Origin: Sva-07 sp041685755 | Lineage (GTDB): Bacteria > Actinomycetota > Acidimicrobiia > Acidimicrobiales > Ilumatobacteraceae | NCBI GenBank assembly: GCA_041685755.1 | Contig: JAWLFC010000095.1 | Coordinates: forward strand, 1-12,517 | Length of the DNA: 12,517 nucleotides | Direction of reading: 5' to 3' | Position numbers and translations under genes: made by a program | The notes under the pieces: generated by a model | Told to the model about the DNA's origin: nothing | Seen by the model: only the letters and a program-made list of their open reading frames with translations | Databases searched by the model: none | In this document: positions 1 through 4,641 of the stretch, piece after piece | Layout of the letters: every line of letters starts with the position of its first letter | How positions within the stretch are numbered: the first letter of the stretch is position 1

Positions 1-474
1 CAGGTTGTCGACGATCGACGGGACGAGGTCGGCTCCCGTGCGACGAGCGCGCTCGATGAACTCCGTGGTCAGCTCGGCCGAGGCGTTGGGATCGACGACG
101 ATCTCGGCGGCGTTGGCACTGAACCAGAACGGCGAGATCTCCCGCATGGACGGGCCCCTGCGCTCGATGGCCGGGAGGGCATCGTCGAGCGTCCAGTAGG
201 GCACCCAGGTGTCGAGCGCGATGTCGGGCTTCGGCGGCGGAGGTTCCTCGTTGCTCGCCACCCACAGCGCCGCACCGGCGATGGCGACGACACCGGCGCC
301 GAGCGCCGCCAAGACGGTCACACGGCGGCGCGGGGCCCCGACGACCGACGCATCGTCACCGTGGGCGTCGGGCGGGCCGTCAGGCGCGGTGGAGCCGCCG
401 GAGCGCCGCGAGGTCGACGCCGACGAGCGAGTCGACGAGGGTGAGACCGGGGGCGGCGGGGACGGCGACGACAT
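1..474 (-). CDS. Membrane-anchored GH18-like glycosyl hydrolase, N-terminal part (cut by window edge)
   Basis: An open frame of 158 codons enters from the left edge with no stop. From the chosen ATG (472-474) it encodes a Pro/Ser/Arg-rich cytoplasmic head, an RRR triplet at about residues 49-51, one hydrophobic segment (about 52-72, VTVLAALGAGVVAIAGAALW), a short PPPPK linker and then the beginning of a barrel-like domain. The phrases DTWVPYWTLDDAL, MREISPFWFSA and GADLVPSIVDNL match the spacing of the first three beta strands of family-18 glycosyl hydrolases of the YaaH/chitinase-like kind; the catalytic DxxDxDxE would lie beyond the edge and is not seen. The ATG is preceded by GGGAG six bases upstream but overlaps the HAD gene by 95 bp. 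The alternative start is GTG at 319-321, which removes the head and leaves the hydrophobic segment at the very N terminus. It is probably the last visible member of the ccr-HAD operon. Substrate unknown. Confidence 0.6.
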   Translation of the reverse strand, partial: MSSPSPPPPVSPSSTRSSASTSRRSGGSTAPDGPPDAHGDDASVVGAPRRRVTVLAALGAGVVAIAGAALWVASNEEPPPPKPDIALDTWVPYWTLDDALPAIERRGPSMREISPFWFSANAAEIVVDPNASAELTTEFIERARRTGADLVPSIVDNL

Positions 475-1030
475 GGGGGACTCCCAGCGTGACACACCCC
501 GCTGCCATCGCCGAGGCAGCCCCGGTCGGTGAGTCCTCGATCGCCACGCACGCACGCGGGTCGACACCGAGGGCCGCAGCGGCGGCCAGGTAGGGCTCGG
601 GGTCGGGTTTGCCGTTGGTCACCTCGTCGCCGGTCACCGAGGCGGCGAACGAGCCCGCAGGTGCAGCGTCGATGACCGCGTCGGCGAGCCGGCGCCACGA
701 CATGGTCACCATCGCGCACGGCACGTCGTGCGCCGCGCACTCGGCGAGGAGCTCGGGTGCACCGGGACGCCACGGGAGTCGTTCGGCGACCTTGGCGATC
801 ACGCCCTCGAGCAACCAGGACGCGATCTCGGCCGGTTCCATGTCGACGCCACCTCGGGTGCGGATCTCGTGGCCGGCGTCGACCAGGTCGTAGCCGACGA
901 TCGAGTGGGCGTCGGCAGAGGTCCAGGTGCCGCCGTGACGTTCGACGAGTTCGAACTCGCACGCCATCCAGTACGGCTCGGTGTCGACGAGCGTGCCGTC
1001 CATGTCCCAGAGGACTGCGGCCAGCGACAT
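380..1030 (-). CDS. HAD-superfamily hydrolase, beta-phosphoglucomutase/phosphoglycolate phosphatase-like (subfamily IA)
   Basis: The protein has 216 residues, the usual size for this group. It shows all four HAD motifs: motif I DMDGTLVD with nucleophile D9 and acid D11, motif II around T109 (AMVTMS), motif III K141 (NGKPDPEPY) and motif IV E165-D166 (AIEDSPTGAASAM). A helical cap would lie between about residues 17 and 85. The family uses an aspartyl-phosphate intermediate and Mg2+ to hydrolyse, or in some members transfer, phosphate on small metabolites in the cytoplasm; the specific substrate cannot be read from the sequence. ATG lies 3 nt after the ccr stop codon with no good Shine-Dalgarno, so translational coupling to ccr is likely. 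That placement suggests co-expression with Ccr, perhaps metabolite clean-up, but this is inference. Confidence 0.9.
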   Translation of the reverse strand: MSLAAVLWDMDGTLVDTEPYWMACEFELVERHGGTWTSADAHSIVGYDLVDAGHEIRTRGGVDMEPAEIASWLLEGVIAKVAERLPWRPGAPELLAECAAHDVPCAMVTMSWRRLADAVIDAAPAGSFAASVTGDEVTNGKPDPEPYLAAAAALGVDPRACVAIEDSPTGAASAMAAGCVTLGVPHVVAVPAAPGLTLVDSLVGVDLAALRRLHRA

Positions 1031-1033
1031 CGG

Positions 1034-2368
1034 TCAGGACCGGAAGACGGTGATCTTGTCCTCGCCGATGCGCTCGCGCTTCTCCGGATCGTCGATGCCC
1101 AGGCCCTCGGACGGAGCGAGGCAGAGCACGCCGAGCTTGCCGTCGGCTTCGTTGTGGTGCACGGCCAACGACGCCTCACCGACCTGGTCGAGGGTGTAGG
1201 TCGTGGTGAGCAGCGGCTGGATGCGGCCCTGGTCGAGGAGCTTGTTGGCCGCGTACGACTCGGCGTAGTTGGCGAAGTGGGAGCCGATCAGGTTCTTCAG
1301 CTTCATCCAGAAGTGCCGGTTGTCGAACTCGACCATGTAGCCCGACGTGGCGGCGCACGTGACGACCGTGCCGCCTCGCTTCACCGCGAAGATCGACGCC
1401 CCCATGGTCGATCGACCGGGGTGCTCGAACACGATGTCGACGTCGTCGCCGTCGTTGAGCTCGCGGATCTTCTTGCCGAAGCGCCGCCACTCGGACTCGT
1501 CCTGGGTGTGCTCGTCGGACCAGAACTGGTAGTTCTCGGCGCGACGGTCGATGACTGCCTCGCAACCCATCCGGTTGAGGAGTTCGGCGCGCTCGGGCGA
1601 GGAGACGACGCCGACCGGCGTACCACCGCCGTTGAGCACGTACTGCACGGCGTACCCACCGATGCCTCCGGTGGCACCCCAGACCAGCACGCTGTCGCCC
1701 TGCTTCATCTGGGCGCCGTTCTCGCTGACGAGCATCCGGTACGACGTGGAGCTGCAGAGGCCGTTCACCGCCGCTTCCTCCCAGGTCAGATGCGTCGGCT
1801 TCGGCATCAGCTGGTTGGCCTTGACCACGGAGAGGTCGGCGAGGGCGCCGAAGTTGGTCTCGAACCCCCAGATCAGCTGGTTGGTGGCGAGCATCGAGTC
1901 GTTGTGGGCGCTCGGGTCCTGGTCGTCGACGTAGTTGCAGTGCACCGTCACGCGGTCGCCGGGTCGCCAGTTGCGCACCGCCGAACCCACGCGCACGACG
2001 ACCGCCGAGGCGTCGCTGCCGACGACGTGGTACGGCAGGGAGTGTCGCTTCCCCCACTCGTTCTGGCGGCCCATCTTGTCGAGGAATCCGAACGTGGGCA
2101 GTGGCTCGAAGATCGACGTCCAGACCGTGTTGAAGTTGATGCTCGAGGCCATCACGGCGATGTACACCTCGTCGGGCGCCAACTCCGGCGTGGCCACCTC
2201 GTCGACGTGGATCGACTGGCGCGGGTCCTTGTCCCACGAGTCGACGCCTTCGAACATGGTCGCCTCGTCGCGCTTGACGAACGCCGCCCGATAACTCTCG
2301 GGGATCGGGAGGTTGGCGATGTCCTCGCCGCTCGCACCGGACTGGATGGCCTCGAGGATCTCCTGCAT
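1034..2368 (-). CDS. ccr: Crotonyl-CoA carboxylase/reductase
   Basis: The 444-residue protein belongs to the MDR/zinc-less alcohol dehydrogenase-like superfamily and matches crotonyl-CoA carboxylase/reductase over its length. Family reaction: crotonyl-CoA + CO2 + NADPH gives (2S)-ethylmalonyl-CoA, in the ethylmalonyl-CoA pathway or for polyketide extender units. Visible landmarks are the N-terminal SSINFNTVWTSIFEP segment, the nucleotide-binding loop VWGATGGIGGYAVQ (about 229-242) and FEHPGRSTMGAS (314-325). The four residues described as the CO2 pocket in the Kitasatospora setae enzyme (N81, F170, E171, H365) correspond here to N80, F169, E170 and H364, all conserved, so true carboxylation rather than simple reduction is expected. 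The gene is probably transcribed leaderless from TAGCGT eight bases before ATG, heads an operon with the HAD gene, and is divergent from the thiolase gene. Substrates other than crotonyl-CoA (e.g. acrylyl-CoA) are possible. Confidence 0.95.
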   Translation of the reverse strand: MQEILEAIQSGASGEDIANLPIPESYRAAFVKRDEATMFEGVDSWDKDPRQSIHVDEVATPELAPDEVYIAVMASSINFNTVWTSIFEPLPTFGFLDKMGRQNEWGKRHSLPYHVVGSDASAVVVRVGSAVRNWRPGDRVTVHCNYVDDQDPSAHNDSMLATNQLIWGFETNFGALADLSVVKANQLMPKPTHLTWEEAAVNGLCSSTSYRMLVSENGAQMKQGDSVLVWGATGGIGGYAVQYVLNGGGTPVGVVSSPERAELLNRMGCEAVIDRRAENYQFWSDEHTQDESEWRRFGKKIRELNDGDDVDIVFEHPGRSTMGASIFAVKRGGTVVTCAATSGYMVEFDNRHFWMKLKNLIGSHFANYAESYAANKLLDQGRIQPLLTTTYTLDQVGEASLAVHHNEADGKLGVLCLAPSEGLGIDDPEKRERIGEDKITVFRS

Positions 2369-2376
2369 GGCGCGTG

Positions 2377-2382
2377 ACGCTA
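2377..2382 (-). promoter_or_regulatory. Putative -10 element of ccr, leaderless transcript
   Basis: On the minus strand TAGCGT is followed by 8 nt and then the ccr ATG. No Shine-Dalgarno is seen, so the mRNA probably starts at or within about two bases of the start codon. No good -35 is visible. It overlaps the 12-bp palindrome at 2381-2392. Confidence 0.45.
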
Positions 2383-2392
2383 CCGATCGGTA
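2381..2392. promoter_or_regulatory. Perfect 12-bp palindrome at the ccr promoter, candidate operator
   Basis: TACCGATCGGTA is a perfect palindrome that shares two bases with the ccr -10 hexamer. A protein bound here would block RNA polymerase. The ACCGATCGGT type of core is common for TetR-family operators, but the regulator is not in the window, so its identity is open. Confidence 0.4.
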
Positions 2393-2432
2393 ACCCTGCC
2401 GGACAAAGCGAACCGACTCACCCCCTCACCCG

Positions 2433-2509
2433 CCCCCACCACCCCGAAATGTCGCGGTCTGTTTGCGCTCAGCGCAAACGAACCGACATTTTTCGGATGG
2501 TGGGGGGTG
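2433..2509. repeat. Large imperfect inverted repeat (hairpin) between ccr and thiolase
   Basis: The core is GTTTGCGCTCAGCGCAAAC (2461-2479), two perfect 9-bp arms around a single C. Pairing continues outward: CCGAAATGTCG (2444-2454) faces CGACATTTTTCGG (2484-2496), and the C-rich tract at 2433-2443 faces the G-rich tract at 2499-2509, with small bulges. The whole element can fold on either strand. It ends 15 bp before the thiolase start. It may be an operator array for a divergent-region regulator, a cruciform or attenuator-like structure, or a dispersed intergenic palindrome; the sequence alone does not decide. Confidence 0.7.
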
Positions 2510-2512
2510 GGG

Positions 2513-2518
2513 TAGCGT
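2513..2518 (+). promoter_or_regulatory. Putative -10 element of thiolase gene, leaderless transcript
   Basis: TAGCGT is followed by six bases and then ATG at 2525, placing the expected transcription start on the A of the start codon. It is the same hexamer as at ccr. No Shine-Dalgarno is seen. The -35 region would fall inside the right arm of the large hairpin. Confidence 0.45.
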
Positions 2519-2524
2519 TCGGGT

Positions 2525-3715
2525 ATGGCTACAACCGGTTCGTACATCGTCGCTGGCGCCCGCACCCCGATCGGCAAGATGAGCGGTGCCCTCGCCTCGT
2601 TCTCCGCCGCCGACCTCGGCGGGTTCGCGATCGCGGCCGCGCTCGAGCGCTCCGGCGTGGCCCCCGAGGAGGTGCAGCACGTGATCATGGGGCAGGTGCT
2701 GATGGCGGGCCAGGGCCAGGTGCCGAGCCGACAGGCGGCCTCCAAGGCCGGCATTCCGTTGAACGTCCCGTCGGTCAACGTCAACAAGGTCTGCCTGTCC
2801 GGACTCAACTCGATCTACCTCGCCAACCAGATGATCGCCTCCGGCGAGGCCGACATCGTCGTCGCCGGCGGCATGGAGTCGATGACCAACGCCCCCTACC
2901 TCGCCGACGGCGCCCGCGCCGGGTTCCGGTACGGCAACACCGAGCTGCGCGACGCGATCATCGCCGACGGCCTCTGGTGCTCCTTCGACGGCTGCCTGAT
3001 GGGCCTCGGCACCGATCGCTACGCAGGGAGCGAGCAGATCAGCCGCGACACCCAGGACGAGTTCGCGGCCATGTCGAACGAGCGGGCGGCGAACGCGATC
3101 AAGGACGGCCGCCTCGCCGACGAGATCGTCACCGTCGCCGTGCCACAACGCAAGGGCGACCCCGTGCTCGTCGAGACCGACGAGGGTGTGCGCCCCGGCA
3201 CGACCGTCGAGAGCCTGGGCGGCCTCCGGCCGGCATTCGACAAGGAGGGCACGGTCACCGCCGGCAACGCGTCGCAGCTCTCCGACGGCGCCAGCGCCGT
3301 GGTGATGATGTCGAAGGCCGAGGCCGAACGCCGAGGCGTCGACCCGCTCGGCGAGTTCGTGTCGTACGGCATGGTGGCCGGCCCCGACAGCGCGTCGCTG
3401 CTGCACCAGCCGAGCCGGGCGATCCTGCAGGCCGCCGAGAAGGCCGGCATCGCCGTCGGCGACCTCGACCTGTTCGAGATCAACGAGGCGTTCGCCGCCG
3501 TCGGGATCGCCTCGATGGCCGAGCTCGGCATCAGCGACGACATCGTCAACGTCAACGGCGGCGCCATCGCCCTCGGCCACCCGATCGGCATGAGCGGCAA
3601 CCGCCTGGCGTTGACGCTGCTGCACGAACTGGCGCGCCGCGGCGGTGGCGTCGGCGCTGCCGCCCTCTGCGGCGGTGGCGGCCAGGGCGACGCCGCCATC
3701 CTGCGCACCGTCTGA
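2525..3715 (+). CDS. Thiolase, acetyl-CoA C-acetyltransferase type
   Basis: The protein has 396 residues, the normal length for thiolase II enzymes. The nucleophilic Cys is C90 in NVNKVCLSGLNS; the second half carries NEAFAAV (320-326), the catalytic His H352 in GGAIALGHPIGMSG and the acid/base Cys C382 in ALCGGGGQGD. This is the complete Cys-His-Cys set. The family condenses two acetyl-CoA to acetoacetyl-CoA or runs the reverse thiolysis, in the cytoplasm. Biosynthetic (PhaA/AtoB-like) use is favoured by its position divergent from ccr: acetoacetyl-CoA, after reduction and dehydration, gives the crotonyl-CoA that Ccr uses. A beta-oxidation role with longer chains cannot be ruled out. The ATG start is supported by the -10 hexamer six bases upstream and the family-typical N terminus (IVAGARTPIG). 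Confidence 0.92.
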   Translation: MATTGSYIVAGARTPIGKMSGALASFSAADLGGFAIAAALERSGVAPEEVQHVIMGQVLMAGQGQVPSRQAASKAGIPLNVPSVNVNKVCLSGLNSIYLANQMIASGEADIVVAGGMESMTNAPYLADGARAGFRYGNTELRDAIIADGLWCSFDGCLMGLGTDRYAGSEQISRDTQDEFAAMSNERAANAIKDGRLADEIVTVAVPQRKGDPVLVETDEGVRPGTTVESLGGLRPAFDKEGTVTAGNASQLSDGASAVVMMSKAEAERRGVDPLGEFVSYGMVAGPDSASLLHQPSRAILQAAEKAGIAVGDLDLFEINEAFAAVGIASMAELGISDDIVNVNGGAIALGHPIGMSGNRLALTLLHELARRGGGVGAAALCGGGGQGDAAILRTV

Positions 3716-3770
3716 GCCGGCGCCAACTCCCGCTGTGGTCGCGGCACTGCCGCGCCCGCTCGACGCGCCC

Positions 3771-3823
3771 CACGTTCCGTCGCCTCTCCGACACGCTGAG
3801 CATCGAGAGTGATCACGTTCCGT
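3771..3823 (+). repeat. Direct repeat CACGTTCCGT upstream of tandem promoters
   Basis: CACGTTCCGT occurs at 3771-3780 and again at 3814-3823, 43 bp apart (about four helical turns), with the second copy ending 2 bp before a TTGACA box. Spacing on the same DNA face suggests possible activator sites; chance is not excluded for a 10-mer. Confidence 0.3.
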
Positions 3824-3825
3824 GC

Positions 3826-3853
3826 TTGACAGACCACTTGATGTCGATAAACT
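3826..3853 (+). promoter_or_regulatory. Promoter P1, sigma-70/SigA-like
   Basis: A perfect TTGACA (3826-3831), 16-bp spacer and TAAACT (3848-3853). Expected start near 3860. No protein gene follows it, unlike the other promoters in this window, which lack a recognisable -35. Confidence 0.5.
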
Positions 3854-3868
3854 GTCCCATGCTGGGAC
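3854..3868. promoter_or_regulatory. Palindrome at the P1 start site
   Basis: GTCCCA-TGC-TGGGAC is a perfect inverted repeat directly after the P1 -10 hexamer and spanning the predicted start. It could be a repressor site; a transcript beginning near 3860 would include only its right half. Confidence 0.35.
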
Positions 3869-3883
3869 TTATGTTGCGTTCTC

Positions 3884-3912
3884 TTGACGAAACCGGTCCG
3901 AGTCCGTAATGT
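3884..3912 (+). promoter_or_regulatory. Promoter P2, sigma-70/SigA-like
   Basis: TTGACG (3884-3889), an ideal 17-bp spacer and TAATGT (3907-3912). Expected start near 3919, about 58 bp after P1. Tandem near-consensus promoters of this kind are typical of stable-RNA genes. Confidence 0.5.
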
Positions 3913-3956
3913 AACCGCAACAACTTCGAGTGAGTCAACGACGACTCACCACCCTT

Positions 3957-4031
3957 CTGGGGCATCATCGACACGAATCGGCCCGTCCGCCCGCTACCGA
4001 TTCGTGGAGGTGGTGCCCCAGTTCAGTTTTC
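3957..4031 (+). terminator. Strong hairpin with short T-rich tail, likely terminator
   Basis: Two 25-nt arms (3957-3981 and 3997-4021) around a 15-nt loop pair with two G-T wobbles and two mismatches; the outer 8 bp (CTGGGGCA) and inner 10 bp (CACGAATCGG) are perfect. On the plus strand it is followed by TTCAGTTTT, a modest U tract. On the minus strand it begins one base after the recR stop codon but has no T tract there, so it may also protect the 3' end of the dnaX-recR mRNA. Confidence 0.6.
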
Positions 4032-4637
4032 GGCGTCGACGCTACGACGGCCCTCGAGCGCCCGGCCGAGGGTGAGCTCGTCGGCATACTCGAGATCGCC
4101 GCCGACCGGCAGTCCACTGGCGATCCTGGTGACCCTCAATCCGATCGGCTTGAGCAACCGGGCGAGGTACATCGCCGTCACCTCGCCCTCGGTGTTCGGA
4201 TTGGTACACAAGATGATCTCCTCGATGCCCTCGGGCTCGATACGAGCGACGAGCTCGCGGATCTTGAGCTGTTCGGGCCCGATGCCCTCGAGCGGGCTCA
4301 TCGCCCCGAGCAGGACGTGGTAGCGGCCCCGGAACTCACCGGTCCGCTCGACGGCGACGATGTCGCGCGACTCCTCGACCACGCACACGATCGAGGACTC
4401 GCGGGCATCGTCGCTGCAGATCGGGCACAACACGTCCTCGGCGACGTTGAAGCACCGCTCGCAGAACCGGACCCGCGCCTTGGCATCGGAGATCGCGTGC
4501 GCGAGACGGGCGACGTCGTCGGCGGGAACCTTCAACAGGTGGAACGCGATGCGCTGCGCCGACTTGGGCCCGATCCCGGGGAGCCGGCCGAGCTCGTCGA
4601 TCAGCACCTGCACCGGCGGGGTGTAGTTGGATGCCAC
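4023..4637 (-). CDS. recR: Recombination mediator protein RecR
   Basis: The 204-residue protein has the full RecR layout: N-terminal helix-hairpin-helix (LPGIGPKSAQR, 19-29), a C4 zinc finger (C59, C62, C71, C74), a Toprim domain starting at IVCVVEESRDI with conserved E88-E89, and the C-terminal RIASGLPVGGDLEYADELTLGRAL block. RecR, with RecO and RecF, loads RecA on SSB-coated gaps during recombinational repair. The start is GTG, four bases after the dnaX stop; a GAGGAA lies 13 nt upstream inside the dnaX end, so translation is probably coupled. The usual dnaX-ybaB(ebfC)-recR order is altered here: no YbaB gene sits between the two. The stop is followed at once by the strong hairpin at 3957-4021. 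Confidence 0.97.
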   Translation of the reverse strand: MASNYTPPVQVLIDELGRLPGIGPKSAQRIAFHLLKVPADDVARLAHAISDAKARVRFCERCFNVAEDVLCPICSDDARESSIVCVVEESRDIVAVERTGEFRGRYHVLLGAMSPLEGIGPEQLKIRELVARIEPEGIEEIILCTNPNTEGEVTAMYLARLLKPIGLRVTRIASGLPVGGDLEYADELTLGRALEGRRSVDAEN

Positions 4638-4641
4638 CTGG

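Larger units (their letters stand above)
3716..4022. other. 307-bp gene-free region between thiolase and recR
   Basis: No credible protein gene lies here. The first 100 bp are ordinary GC-rich DNA with a small GCGGC-ACT-GCCGC stem (3741-3753). From about 3810 the composition becomes clearly less GC-rich and contains a repeated CACGTTCCGT, two promoter-like elements pointing right, a 15-bp palindrome and two strong hairpins. Open frames crossing it have atypical composition and run into the antisense of recR. Confidence 0.7.
3860..4031 (+). ncRNA. Candidate small RNA (about 170 nt from P1, about 110 nt from P2)
   Basis: Two promoter-like elements point rightward into DNA without a protein gene, and the stretch ends in a strong hairpin followed by TTCAGTTTT. 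Internal structure includes a 7-bp stem TGTTGCG (3872-3878) with CGCAACA (3916-3922), a perfect GTGAGTC/GACTCAC hairpin with 6-nt loop (3930-3949) and the large terminal hairpin (3957-4021). It lacks the SRP RNA apical signature and shows no tRNA or tmRNA features. A 6S-like or Ms1-like housekeeping RNA is conceivable by size but not shown. Alternative: a promoter pair left from a lost gene plus a terminator shared with recR. Confidence 0.4.

Noticed and set aside
1032..1048. GGTCAGGACCGGAAGAC, resembling the SRP RNA apical loop
   Set aside because: It is the ccr stop region and last codons (ITVFRS); the flanks do not pair and the following GCAGC part is missing.
728..2377. Long plus-strand open frame opposite ccr and HAD
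   Set aside because: Val/His/Asp/Arg-rich shadow with no family signature; the minus strand carries clear Ccr and HAD motifs.
2426..3625. Minus-strand open frame opposite the thiolase
   Set aside because: Shadow frame; the plus strand has the complete thiolase catalytic set. Its end only translates the hairpin.
3741..3753. GCGGC-ACT-GCCGC hairpin after the thiolase as its terminator
   Set aside because: Only a 5-bp stem with no T tract after it; such stems are frequent at this GC content.
3884..4075. Small plus-strand open frame of 63 codons in the recR downstream region
   Set aside because: It runs through the P2 promoter, both hairpins and the antisense of recR, with no ribosome site and no recognisable family; an RNA gene or terminator explains the region better.
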